NCBI GenBank assembly: GCA_910585595.1
Contig: CAJUET010000002.1
Coordinates: forward strand, 136,088 to 200,087
Source of the DNA: an uncultured Christensenella sp.
GTDB taxonomy: Bacteria; Bacillota; Clostridia; Christensenellales; Borkfalkiaceae
Length of the DNA: 64,000 nt
Direction of reading: 5' to 3'
Each line of letters begins with the position of its first letter. The stretch's first letter is position 1. The translations under genes were made by a program, and so were the position numbers. Below are positions 37,534-45,646 of the stretch, piece after piece. The notes beneath the pieces are model-generated. The model saw nothing but the letters and a program-made list of their open reading frames with translations, was not told where the DNA came from and ran no database searches.

Positions 37534-37610
37534 GTTGAGGTGACGTGACTTGAACACGCGACCTCTTGGTCCCTAACCAAGCGCGCTACCAAACTGCGCT
37601 ACACCTCAAT
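37534..37610 (-). tRNA. tRNA-Pro (anticodon AGG)
   Basis: The minus strand folds as a complete cloverleaf: acceptor TGAGGTG / CACCTCA, D-arm GCGC / GCGC, anticodon stem CTTGG / CCAAG with loop TTAGGGA (anticodon AGG, G37), T-arm GCGTG / CACGT with TTCAAGT loop, discriminator A73 and encoded CCA. AGG reads CCU proline. An adenosine at the wobble position is uncommon in bacteria and would need deamination to inosine or unusual decoding. The acceptor begins with U1-A72 rather than the typical C1-G72. Confidence 0.85.
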
Positions 37611-37765
37611 ATGACTCCCAAATACTTTGCTTTTTAAATCAAAGAGGTCTGCAACCTCTTCTCCAAAGCATATTTTATTATATCTAAAAATCGAACCGTG
37701 TCAAGCGATTTCCTATCCGAATTATAAAATTTTTGGTTTCGGCTTTCCTATTTATAATTTACCGA

Positions 37766-37799
37766 AAAATTCCGAATCGAATTTTCGATTCGGAATTTT
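37766..37799 (-). terminator. terminator of the LRR gene
   Basis: Perfect 15-bp arms (AAAATTCCGAATCGA) with loop ATTT, downstream of the LRR gene stop at 37818. Confidence 0.85.
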
Positions 37800-37817
37800 A
37801 TATTTTAATCTGCAATT

Positions 37818-39017
37818 TTATCTTCTTATGATTTCGCAATTTTCAGGGAACGCGCCTTCCGCCACTTCGCAGTCATCCGAGATAACAACGCGTTTAAGAC
37901 TTTCGCAAAAATGAAACGCTGCTTCGCCGATATAATCTACTCCCTGCGGTATTTTGATATCCGAAAGCATTTCACAGCCGTAGAACGTGTGACGTTCTAT
38001 TTCCGTTACGTCGTCGGGTATTTTTATACTTTTCAGACTTTTACAATCGGAAAACGCAAATTCGCCTATTTGGCTCACGCTTTCGGGAATTTCCAAACGG
38101 TCGAGACTTTTACAGTTCAAAAAAGCGCTTTTGCCGATTTGCGTTATGCCGTCGGGTAATTTGATCTCGTTCAGATTTTCGCACCAGGCAAACGCATTCT
38201 CTCCCATTTGCGTTACGTCAAGCGGAATATCTATGCGCGCAACGTTTTTGCAACAGGCAAATGCGTCCTCTCCGATTTGCGTGACGCCGTCGGGAACGGT
38301 ATACGCTTTAACGTCGCGCCCCTCTGGCATTTTTACGATCCGACGCATATCTTTGCTGAACAATACCCCGTCTCTGTCGCAAAAATTCCTGTTGTTTTGA
38401 TCGACGGTGATCGTTTCAAGGCTGTCGCAGCAGACGAACGCGCCCCTTCCGATTTGCGTCACGCTGCCCGGTATTTTAATACGCACAAGACTTTTACAGC
38501 CGTAAAACGCGCTTTCGCCTATATAAAGCACGCTATCGGGAATTTCGACACCTGCAAGATTTTTACAATAGTGAAATGCTCTTTCGCCGATTTGGATGAC
38601 GGTATCGGGAATTTCCACGTTTTCAAGACCGGCGCAATAACGGAACGCCCTTTCGCCGATTTGTGTTACGTCATTTGGAATATGATAATTTGCAATATCA
38701 GATCCTTCGGGCATCTTGATGATTCGACGCATATCCTTGCTGAACAATACCCCGTCTATATCGCAATAATATTTGTTGTTCTCATCAACGTTAATACTTT
38801 TCAGACTTTCACAGCCGTTAAAAGCGTTTATCGCGATTTGCGTTACGGAAGCAGGTATTTCCAAACTGTTAAGACTGCTGCAACCGCTGAACGCACCTTT
38901 ATTTAACCGTGTTAGAACACCCATATTTATATAGGGTTGAGGGTTCTCCAAGATTTTGCCTTTCGGGGTGTTGTTGTAGCACAGTTCTCGTAAATGTAAA
39001 CGGCAAAAAATCATCAC
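37818..39017 (-). CDS. BspA-type leucine-rich repeat protein without signal peptide
   Basis: Up to 399 residues, nearly all BspA/LRR_5 repeats (about twelve, pattern VTQIGxxAFxxCxxLxxIxIP), with two near-identical DGVLFSKDMRRI inserts. No export signal is present: the first 30 residues (LRELCYNNTPKGK) come from a sequence also found, inverted, at the start of the neighbouring island. The gene may have lost its original 5' end at the island junction. An internal ATG at 38924 is an alternative start; neither gives a signal peptide. Confidence 0.7.
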   Translation of the reverse strand: MMIFCRLHLRELCYNNTPKGKILENPQPYINMGVLTRLNKGAFSGCSSLNSLEIPASVTQIAINAFNGCESLKSINVDENNKYYCDIDGVLFSKDMRRIIKMPEGSDIANYHIPNDVTQIGERAFRYCAGLENVEIPDTVIQIGERAFHYCKNLAGVEIPDSVLYIGESAFYGCKSLVRIKIPGSVTQIGRGAFVCCDSLETITVDQNNRNFCDRDGVLFSKDMRRIVKMPEGRDVKAYTVPDGVTQIGEDAFACCKNVARIDIPLDVTQMGENAFAWCENLNEIKLPDGITQIGKSAFLNCKSLDRLEIPESVSQIGEFAFSDCKSLKSIKIPDDVTEIERHTFYGCEMLSDIKIPQGVDYIGEAAFHFCESLKRVVISDDCEVAEGAFPENCEIIRR

Positions 39018-39211
39018 TTAAAATAATAATGAAAGAAGTCAGACAGAAATGTTTGGCTTTTTTATTTTGCCTAAAATGCAATGATTTTTTGGTAGCACTC
39101 CGAGAACGTAAGCAAGTCGTTTACATTTACAGCGTGATTGCAACATTAGCGAGCCTTTGTCCGAACAGTGCTACACTGCCCCTTTGCCGAAAGGCTAATA
39201 AAATCTTGGAG
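38946..39211. repeat. imperfect inverted duplication at the island's left edge, with hairpins
   Basis: Segment 38946-39003, read on the minus strand, and 39118-39211, read on the plus strand, share CGTTTACATTTAC, a GTGCTACA core, CCGAAAGGC and AAAATCTTGGAG in the same order; the plus copy has an extra block of about 30 bases. Each copy precedes a gene. The plus copy also folds as AGCCTTT (39152) / AAAGGCT (39190) around a CAGTG-CTA-CACTG hairpin. Origin, ssDNA promoter or leader duplication are all possible. Confidence 0.55.
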
Positions 39212-39222
39212 GATAAAAAGAA

Positions 39223-39525
39223 ATGAAAAAAGTAGTTTACTCAATAACAAAGGTAAACAAAGACGAGAAGTTGAAAGGTGTAGGTTATCTGGTTGAAGGT
39301 AACTTACTTATCCCCTCTACTTCCAGCAAAGGTAACGCTTATATAAGAGTATTTGAAGATGTTACCGAAAAATGCAAAGCCGTAAAAGACACGGATAACG
39401 AGTTCAAAGGTTACGTTACGGTCGCTTACGAAAATATCCACGTATTCAATAAAGAGAAAAATCATTACGATACATTGGATTACGTAGAAACAACCTATTA
39501 TATATGGTTCAAATACATTGATTGA
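39223..39525 (+). CDS. island protein of unknown function (100 residues)
   Basis: First gene of the plus-strand train, with a GGAGG site eleven bases upstream. The product starts MKKVVYSITKVNKDEK and is mixed alpha/beta with many aromatic residues near its C-terminus; no motif is recognised. It sits directly behind the hairpin-bearing repeat. Confidence 0.65.
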   Translation: MKKVVYSITKVNKDEKLKGVGYLVEGNLLIPSTSSKGNAYIRVFEDVTEKCKAVKDTDNEFKGYVTVAYENIHVFNKEKNHYDTLDYVETTYYIWFKYID

Positions 39526-39536
39526 GGTGCTTGAAA

Positions 39537-39767
39537 ATGTTTGAATATGATTTCTTTGACGGTGATCACTTTATCACGTTCGATATAGTTGAAATAGATG
39601 ATGATGACGAAACGGTTACGGTAGCAATATCTAATCAAGGTCGTATAACGCACGATACTTTCAATTTATTTGAAGATGAAGCATTAAAAGACATTTGCGA
39701 AAATCGTTACTTTGAATTTGGCTTATATCAAGACAAAATTTACATAAACGATTTTGAGTGCTTATAA
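39537..39767 (+). CDS. small acidic island protein (76 residues)
   Basis: Starts MFEYDFFDGDHF; GAGGTG precedes the ATG at 39537. Very acidic (EIDDDDETV), which in a region with ArdA could mean DNA mimicry, but this is a guess. An in-frame start five codons earlier overlaps the previous stop. Confidence 0.55.
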   Translation: MFEYDFFDGDHFITFDIVEIDDDDETVTVAISNQGRITHDTFNLFEDEALKDICENRYFEFGLYQDKIYINDFECL

Positions 39768-39779
39768 GGGGTATTTCAA

Positions 39780-39896
39780 ATGGACGAAATGACTTACATG
39801 GAAATAATGAAGCAAGACTATCCGAAAGACTTTGCCGATGATGACGAATTTATATCGGCACTGTTAGATTGGTGCGAAAACAAGGAGGACAGATAA
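39780..39896 (+). CDS. tiny acidic protein (38 residues)
   Basis: MDEMTYMEIMKQDYPKDF start, AAGGGG upstream, and a stop that overlaps the next ATG (TAATG). The coupling and the acidic, Trp/Cys-containing C-terminus support a real small gene. Confidence 0.5.
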   Translation: MDEMTYMEIMKQDYPKDFADDDEFISALLDWCENKEDR

Positions 39897-40360
39897 TGAA
39901 CGTATTTATTGGCGGTTCTATCAGCTTTGACTATCTCGACTATACCATAACGGACGAGTTAGACAAGTATATGAACGGTGAACTTGAAATCTTTGTAGGT
40001 GATGCTTACGGAGTAGATAAGCTCGTTCAGAAGTATTTGGATAAAAACGGGTATCGCAACGTAACGGTCTATGCAAGTAACGGACGAGCAAGAAATAATA
40101 TCGGGCTTTGGAAAGTAAAAGCTATTGAAGTTCCGAGCGACGTTTACGGCAGAGAGTTCTATACATATAAAGACTTTGCAATGAGTACCGACTGTAATTT
40201 CGGCTTTATGATATGGGACGGAAAAAGCAGAGGCACGCAAGCGAACATACTGCGTTTAATCAATATAAATAAGGGCGTGAATGTATATCTCCCCTACCTT
40301 CGTCAAATGAAATCTATCAACGATTATAAAGACTATAAAAAACTTATGGAGGAAATATGA
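39896..40360 (+). CDS. SLOG/YspA-like nucleotide-binding protein
   Basis: A 154-residue Rossmann-like protein. MNVFIGGSIS at the N-terminus, the FVGDAYGVDKLVQKYL loop and a C-terminal FGFMIWDGKSRGTQANI segment match SLOG-superfamily members of the YspA/DUF2493 type, proposed to bind nucleotides or nucleotide-derived ligands in conflict systems. Start and stop are each coupled to neighbours (TAATG, ATGA). The ligand is unknown. Confidence 0.65.
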   Translation: MNVFIGGSISFDYLDYTITDELDKYMNGELEIFVGDAYGVDKLVQKYLDKNGYRNVTVYASNGRARNNIGLWKVKAIEVPSDVYGREFYTYKDFAMSTDCNFGFMIWDGKSRGTQANILRLININKGVNVYLPYLRQMKSINDYKDYKKLMEEI

Positions 40361-40908
40361 ACAGAGTTGCAATGGTAATTGGCTCGTGGGGTTCGTACAA
40401 CGAATGTAACGAACGAGCGTTAGGCAGTCAATGGCTGGACTTCGACGATTACGACGATTGGGACGAAATCGTAGAAGAACTTAAAAAAGAAGGCTTTGAG
40501 CTGGATGGCGTCGACGAAGAACTATTTGTGCAGGACATCGAGGGCGTTCCTACTTCAAGCACCGATTGGGATAACACGCACCCCAAAGAGATATTTGAGC
40601 TTATGAAAAAGTCCGGCGTTCTGGACAATGAATATAAATACGAGCTTATGGAAGCGTACTGCGAGGTTAGATCGTTCAATGAATGGTCTGACCTCGTTTC
40701 AGATTACGAAGAAAATTGGGATAGAGATATTGTCTTTTACAAGAATAAGACAATGCTCGACGTGGCTTATGAAATTATAGACGAATGTTACAACTTGGAA
40801 AAGATGCTTGGAAATCTTGCCAGCTATTTCGACTATAACGCATTTGCAAGGGATTTGAGTTACGACGGATACACGGAAACGTCAAACGGCGTGATTGAAA
40901 TTAGATAA
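40357..40908 (+). CDS. ArdA-like antirestriction protein
   Basis: A 183-residue strongly acidic protein. GSWGSYNECNERALGSQWLDF at the N-terminus and ASYFDYNAFARDLSYDG near the C-terminus are the characteristic ends of ArdA, which mimics bent B-form DNA and inhibits type I restriction enzymes. Such genes are carried in the leading regions of conjugative plasmids and ICEs and protect incoming DNA. Its ATG overlaps the SLOG gene stop. Confidence 0.88.
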   Translation: MNRVAMVIGSWGSYNECNERALGSQWLDFDDYDDWDEIVEELKKEGFELDGVDEELFVQDIEGVPTSSTDWDNTHPKEIFELMKKSGVLDNEYKYELMEAYCEVRSFNEWSDLVSDYEENWDRDIVFYKNKTMLDVAYEIIDECYNLEKMLGNLASYFDYNAFARDLSYDGYTETSNGVIEIR

Positions 40909-40932
40909 AAAATATAAGGAGGTTTTGGAAAA

Positions 40933-41208
40933 ATGGACTTTACTGTTTTACACAAGGGTAAGACATACTGTTTGAACACCGCCGACGAATTATACATATT
41001 CGGGTTGGGTATTGAAATGGGCATTGAAGAAAAACTGCAAACGGATATTATAACATTCATTGATTTTATCCGACAATGCCATAAAACAGACTGTTGCAAT
41101 GCCCCGTTAAAGCCGTTTACTACCTTTATAACCGATTGGTGGAACGAGTTTCACAACAAAGACAAGATATTTATAGTAAACAAATTTTACGAAATAAAAA
41201 ATCAATAA
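40933..41208 (+). CDS. island protein of unknown function (91 residues)
   Basis: MDFTVLHKGKTYCLNTADEL start with AAGGAGG upstream; contains CHKTDCC and a Trp-rich segment (DWWNEF). No family recognised. Part of the coupled train. Confidence 0.6.
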   Translation: MDFTVLHKGKTYCLNTADELYIFGLGIEMGIEEKLQTDIITFIDFIRQCHKTDCCNAPLKPFTTFITDWWNEFHNKDKIFIVNKFYEIKNQ

Positions 41209-41220
41209 GGAGTTATTAAA

Positions 41221-41646
41221 ATGGAAACCAACACTCAACCTACCCTTCAAGAAAAGAAGAACAAAGCAATCGAGATTATGCACACTCTCGACATCTACAA
41301 GCCGTACATAGAAGGCTTTAAGCAATCCGACAAGGTTTGCTTCTTTGAAGGCTTTGGCGGCTTTTGGGTTTATCAAGAACCCGAAATAGAAGCCAAGATG
41401 CGTGAACTTGAAGAACAGTACAAATGCAAAGTTTACGCAATCACGCACGAATTTACCGACTTTGGGGAACTGTACGATTTCCTTATCGTAACGAACTATC
41501 CTGAAGAATGGGAAGATTCCGTTTACAGCGTAGGAAATAAACATACGGTATTTGCCTACGTTTGGAACAAGTCAGACGAAGATTGCAGCGAGTTCGGAAG
41601 CATTACCGTACAATCATTCGGTGGCGGTATTCGGAGGGTTGCATAA
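41221..41646 (+). CDS. island protein of unknown function (141 residues)
   Basis: METNTQPTLQEKKNKAIEIM start with AAGGAG. The middle has FFEGFGGFWVYQEPE and an alpha/beta pattern seen in small ICE proteins; no function known. Its stop overlaps the next ATG. Confidence 0.6.
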   Translation: METNTQPTLQEKKNKAIEIMHTLDIYKPYIEGFKQSDKVCFFEGFGGFWVYQEPEIEAKMRELEEQYKCKVYAITHEFTDFGELYDFLIVTNYPEEWEDSVYSVGNKHTVFAYVWNKSDEDCSEFGSITVQSFGGGIRRVA

Positions 41647-41957
41647 TGAAGAAAGTATATATTGTACAATTCGATTGGGCAACTCCCGATGCAAGCGACG
41701 TTGACCTTTACGTTTACGATAGTTACGACAAGGCTTACGACAAATTCAAAGAACTTATATGCGCCGAGCGTAAACCCGAAAATTCGTGGGTTGGCGACGT
41801 TGAGTTCGATGACGAAGGCTATCCCGTTGACGATCACTACGAGTTCGATTTCGAGGACAACAATTCGGGCGAATCCGAAGTTTGGTGGCACATTACCGAT
41901 AAGAACGATTGGTATCAATACTCGAATATAGACTTGCTTGTTATGGAGGTTATGTAG
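41646..41957 (+). CDS. acidic island protein of unknown function (103 residues)
   Basis: MKKVYIVQFDWATPDASDVD start, TAATG-coupled to the upstream gene. The C-terminal half is very acidic (EFDFEDNNSGESE). The N-terminus resembles small IV-loop proteins that report on DNA conflict elements, but no family is assigned. Confidence 0.58.
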   Translation: MKKVYIVQFDWATPDASDVDLYVYDSYDKAYDKFKELICAERKPENSWVGDVEFDDEGYPVDDHYEFDFEDNNSGESEVWWHITDKNDWYQYSNIDLLVMEVM

Positions 41958-41959
41958 TA

Positions 41960-42238
41960 ATGACAAAGAAAGAACTTTACGATATGACATTTAACGAAGC
42001 GGCAGAAAAGTTATGCGAAACAAATGACTGTATAACCACTTACGAAACGCTGAAATCGTTTGCTGTTATGAACGTAGAAAACGACAGCTTCAATGTGGCT
42101 ATACATATACTCGAAGCGTTACGGTCATACCCAGCCTATTATTACAATTACGATTATTCAATGGGTACGCTCGACACCCCTACTGCTCTGACATTACACG
42201 TCGATTTGGAAGATTACTGCGAGGAGGATCAATTATGA
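41960..42238 (+). CDS. island protein of unknown function (92 residues)
   Basis: MTKKELYDMTFNEAAEKLCE start just after the previous stop, with GGAGG upstream; helical N-terminus and Tyr-rich middle. Overlaps the next gene (ATGA). Confidence 0.58.
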   Translation: MTKKELYDMTFNEAAEKLCETNDCITTYETLKSFAVMNVENDSFNVAIHILEALRSYPAYYYNYDYSMGTLDTPTALTLHVDLEDYCEEDQL

Positions 42239-42480
42239 GAAACACGAAAGAAATTAAGCCCCTGCTTACCGCTATCTATTGCCTTAACCGTGTGGGCGAA
42301 AAAGACAAACAAATAGACCTGATTTGTGATTATGCGTTCAGAAGATTATTCGGCGCTAACACGAACTTGCTGGCTATCGCTTGTATCGGACAGACAAAAG
42401 AAACTATCGAACAGCAAGTAAACGAATTACTCAAATTAGATACCGAGTTCAATAAATATTTGGAGGAATACAAGAAATGA
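42235..42480 (+). CDS. island protein of unknown function (81 residues)
   Basis: Mostly helical product starting MRNTKEIKPLLTAIYCLNRV, with GAGGAG upstream. ATG overlaps the previous stop and its stop overlaps the next ATG. Confidence 0.58.
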   Translation: MRNTKEIKPLLTAIYCLNRVGEKDKQIDLICDYAFRRLFGANTNLLAIACIGQTKETIEQQVNELLKLDTEFNKYLEEYKK

Positions 42481-42680
42481 ACGGATTTAAGACACAGGCT
42501 TATATAAGTTCTCTGAACAAGGGCTTAATTACCCCGACACACAAAGACGAAATAACGGTGCTTGAAAAGGTCGGCGACAACGACTACATAGTAGATTATA
42601 AGGGCGTGCGCTGTCATGCCCTTTTTAATTGGTTTGTGTGTGCGTACTTCGCAGACGATTTATATAGGAGGGTAAACTAA
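42477..42680 (+). CDS. small island protein (67 residues)
   Basis: MNGFKTQAYISSLNKG start with a VDYKGVRCHALF strand-turn; coupled at both ends (ATGA upstream, TAATG downstream). No family recognised. Confidence 0.55.
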   Translation: MNGFKTQAYISSLNKGLITPTHKDEITVLEKVGDNDYIVDYKGVRCHALFNWFVCAYFADDLYRRVN

Positions 42681-43309
42681 TGGGACAGTATTACAGAGCA
42701 ATAGTCAAAAAGCAAAACAAGCGCAACGTCGTATATAACCGCTATGTTATGAAAGACGGCAAGCCCAAATATATGATGGCTAAACTTACCGAGCATTCGT
42801 GGTGGCGAAACGATTTCGTAAATGCAGTATGCCTTGCAATATACGAAAGCAAAGAAAAGCGCCGTGTTGCTTGGATTGGCGATTATGCCGAAAGTTATTT
42901 AGAAAGTATCGGCAAAGACAATTTCAACGGCTTGAAGCAAAAGCAAATAAAAAGGCTTTGCAATCAGACTTGGGATTGCGAAGGCGTTGCAGTTGAGCCT
43001 ACCGAATTTACGTTAGACGGAAAGTTTATCGTAAATCACACGAAGAAAGAATATTTCACCGGCACGCAATACTTTGAAAACGGTTGTATGCGTTCTCAAG
43101 AATATGGCGATTGGTGTATGCACCCTCTACCGCTATTGACTTGCATCGGCAACGGATTGGGCGGTGGCGATTACCACTCTCCCACTGCCGACAGTTCGGA
43201 AGAATATATCGGCGCATGGGCTTGGGACGAAATAAGCATAGAAGATAAAGCACCTACGGACTACAACGAAATTGAACTTATATTCAAAGAAAAAGGATGG
43301 GAAGATTGA
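42680..43309 (+). CDS. conserved phage/plasmid protein of unknown function (209 residues)
   Basis: MGQYYRAIVKKQNKRNVVYN start with GGAGGG. The AKLTEHSWWRNDFVNAV and RRVAWIGDYAE segments are familiar from hypothetical proteins on Firmicutes phages and plasmids. No activity is known. Coupled to both neighbours. Confidence 0.65.
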   Translation: MGQYYRAIVKKQNKRNVVYNRYVMKDGKPKYMMAKLTEHSWWRNDFVNAVCLAIYESKEKRRVAWIGDYAESYLESIGKDNFNGLKQKQIKRLCNQTWDCEGVAVEPTEFTLDGKFIVNHTKKEYFTGTQYFENGCMRSQEYGDWCMHPLPLLTCIGNGLGGGDYHSPTADSSEEYIGAWAWDEISIEDKAPTDYNEIELIFKEKGWED

Positions 43310-44019
43310 TGGAAAGCAATGAAATCTTGGAACAACTCAAAGCAAAAGGACTGCTAAAATTTAAGGCAGTAAATATCAGCGATAATAAGGCTTATAGGTG
43401 TTACATAGAAAGCGACGGTAACATATTTGTGTATGCTCACAATAAAAAGCGCTACGGCTGGCGCTTCAATGAAGAACAGTTTTTAATATGCTATACACCG
43501 TTAATACCTAACGATGAAAATTTGCAATGGAAAAAGCGACTGAAACGTGCCGTAAATCTCTGCCGTGAAAGCGGACTATGGGCGGAACTCGCTGTCGTAT
43601 GGGACAACCTTTACAAATATGTTACGCTCGACGAAAAAAGAAAGATTTACGATATGAGTTGGGATAATCGTGAAGCGACCATTGCCTACTGCAAAGAACA
43701 CTACCCCTTTATGATCAAAACCGACAAAGACGGTAAGGAATATCTCGACACGGATTATATATGGGAACTATCCCGTTGCGAACTCAAATCTATGTATTTC
43801 GGCTATAACAATACGGAAGAAAAAGAACAAATCCGTAAAGCCATTTCTGAACATAGACAATACACCATACCGAGAATACGAACTACTTACGACGTGAGCT
43901 TCAGTTATAACCCCGAACGCAACCGAGCTTTCTACAGTGAAGAATATAAAGACTGCGGTAACGGACACTACTATCTTGCGCTTAACCACAGCACGGCGGT
44001 ATTCTGCGAGGACGATTAA
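43309..44019 (+). CDS. island protein of unknown function (236 residues)
   Basis: MESNEILEQLKAKGLLKFKA start overlapping the upstream stop (TGATG). The body is rich in Trp and Tyr with a charged C-terminal half. No domain is recognised. Confidence 0.58.
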   Translation: MESNEILEQLKAKGLLKFKAVNISDNKAYRCYIESDGNIFVYAHNKKRYGWRFNEEQFLICYTPLIPNDENLQWKKRLKRAVNLCRESGLWAELAVVWDNLYKYVTLDEKRKIYDMSWDNREATIAYCKEHYPFMIKTDKDGKEYLDTDYIWELSRCELKSMYFGYNNTEEKEQIRKAISEHRQYTIPRIRTTYDVSFSYNPERNRAFYSEEYKDCGNGHYYLALNHSTAVFCEDD

Positions 44020-44025
44020 ACGGTA

Positions 44026-44271
44026 ATGCCTATGACGTCAAACAATGAATACGGATACACAGTACGATATAAGCAGGTAGGTTCAAGTAAATGGAAAGTT
44101 TATCTCGTAACGAACTCATACGACAGCGCATTATGGAGTGTGCGTTGGTACGAGCGAGATCCGCCCAAGAACAGAATTACAGGTAAAGCGATTGAAAACG
44201 TAATATGGGATATATTCCCGATAAAAACGCTATTCGAGTATAAATGGCGTTGGCGTGGTTGTCCGTTCTGA
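44026..44271 (+). CDS. small island protein (81 residues)
   Basis: MPMTSNNEYGYTVRYKQVGS start six bases after the previous stop, ribosome site weak. Beta-rich, basic, with a Trp-dense C-terminus (YKWRWRGCPF). Unknown. Confidence 0.45.
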   Translation: MPMTSNNEYGYTVRYKQVGSSKWKVYLVTNSYDSALWSVRWYERDPPKNRITGKAIENVIWDIFPIKTLFEYKWRWRGCPF

Positions 44272-44329
44272 ATACGGATAACCGCGTCTTTTCTTTTATC
44301 TACAAAATTCAAATAAGGAGTTATACACA

Positions 44330-44536
44330 ATGAAAATCTCAACAGACAAACTTTACTATCTTTGCAACAAGTATCAATGGTTCACTAACGGCGACTGCCG
44401 ACAATACGACTTGTTATTCAAACTAAACAGAGAGGGCGCACCACTCGAAAAATTGGCGACTATTATTTGGTTTTGCTCTTTCGGTTACAACGAACAAGAC
44501 ATTCTCAAAATCTTAAAACAGGAGGCAGATTTATAA
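44330..44536 (+). CDS. small helical island protein (68 residues)
   Basis: MKISTDKLYYLCNKYQWFTN start with AAGGAG. This short all-helical protein is coupled by TAATG to the PcfK-like gene and resembles small proteins found before pcfK in Firmicutes elements. Function unknown. Confidence 0.6.
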   Translation: MKISTDKLYYLCNKYQWFTNGDCRQYDLLFKLNREGAPLEKLATIIWFCSFGYNEQDILKILKQEADL

Positions 44537-45636
44537 TGACTACTCTCAACCTTACCGCAAGCGGTAAAGCGCAAGAACTTATCCTTGCCTACTTGCAAGC
44601 AAACGCAAGCGACGTTCTTGCCGAAAAGATTAACAGCGGTACGCCGTTCACGAAAGACGGCAAACAACTCATCAACAAGAAAACGCTCGACGGGTTTATG
44701 ACCTTTGCGAGCGGTGAAGCAAAGAAGCTCGCCGAGAAAAACGCAAGATCGGCGTGCGTAGAAGATACCGTCGTTTACGGCTGGGCTATCCACTACTTTG
44801 AAGAAGATAACATCGAAGGCAAACTTTTCAATGAGGACGGCACAGAGTACAAATCGGTTGTGAAGACTACACCAAGAACCACAACGAAACCCGTTAAGGT
44901 CGAGCCACCCAAACCGAAACAACAGCAAGCGTCCTTGTGGGATATGATTGAGCAATCGGATAAAAAGCCCGTAAAAGTTCAAGCCGACGACCACGAAGTA
45001 ATAGACGATACTGACGATGACGGCGAAGAACTGAATAACGATTACACTCCGGAAGAACTTGCCAAAGAAGCCGAAGAAATTAACGAGCCGACTGTAGAAG
45101 AAAAGCCTGTTCAATTATCGAAGCCCTATCCCCCTTTCTATACACAATATTTGGAACTTTCGGAACACACCGACGGTATCGTTCTTATCCGCTTGGGCGA
45201 CTTCTACGAAGCGTTTGACAGCGATTCCGAAACATTAGCCGAAGAACTCAATATGACGCTCACAAGCCGTCAAATAACCGATGACGAGCGTGTGCCTATG
45301 ATTGGCTTCCCCTTTCACTCGGTTGACGCTTACATAGCCAAAATACGCAAAAATCACGACGTCGTAATTATTGAATCAAACAGCGACATTAAAACGCTTG
45401 CACAGATAGTAACCGCAGACGGAAAAGCCGTTGACAGCGGAACAGGCGAAGTTCTTGACGATGATATAGAAGAACTTACAGAAGCAGAAATGCGACAGTT
45501 CGACGGCGACATAGGCGAGCCAAAAACAGTTGATGCGCAAGACGATGAAAGAACTCCCTACTCCCTTTCTTCGTTTGACAAAGAAACGATGATTTATCTT
45601 TACGATTTGCTCGACGGCAAATTGGATATAGCGTGA
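44536..45636 (+). CDS. PcfK-like protein with clamp-binding motif and MutS domain I-like region
   Basis: A 366-residue multidomain protein. Residues 1-105 match the PcfK family found beside PcfJ on conjugative elements. A Pro/Lys linker carries QASLW (131-135), close to the beta-clamp binding consensus. After an acidic linker, residues 198-280 resemble the mismatch-reading domain I of MutS: FYTQYLEL, IRLGDFYEAF, LTSRQI, VPMIGFPFHSVDAYIAKI. No MutS ATPase is present. It may act on replicating or incoming element DNA. It is upstream of the pcfJ-like gene in the same transcript. Confidence 0.7.
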   Translation: MTTLNLTASGKAQELILAYLQANASDVLAEKINSGTPFTKDGKQLINKKTLDGFMTFASGEAKKLAEKNARSACVEDTVVYGWAIHYFEEDNIEGKLFNEDGTEYKSVVKTTPRTTTKPVKVEPPKPKQQQASLWDMIEQSDKKPVKVQADDHEVIDDTDDDGEELNNDYTPEELAKEAEEINEPTVEEKPVQLSKPYPPFYTQYLELSEHTDGIVLIRLGDFYEAFDSDSETLAEELNMTLTSRQITDDERVPMIGFPFHSVDAYIAKIRKNHDVVIIESNSDIKTLAQIVTADGKAVDSGTGEVLDDDIEELTEAEMRQFDGDIGEPKTVDAQDDERTPYSLSSFDKETMIYLYDLLDGKLDIA

Positions 45637-45646
45637 GGTGAACATT

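Noticed and set aside
37534..37610. tRNA-Pro as attachment site of the island
   Set aside because: Its 3' end faces away from the island and no direct repeat of it was seen in the island.
37900..38900. CRISPR or DNA tandem array in the LRR gene
   Set aside because: The periodicity is that of degenerate LRR codons, without identical repeats or spacers.
44536..45636. A mismatch repair MutS gene
   Set aside because: Only a domain I-like segment is present; connector, clamp, lever and ATPase domains are absent.
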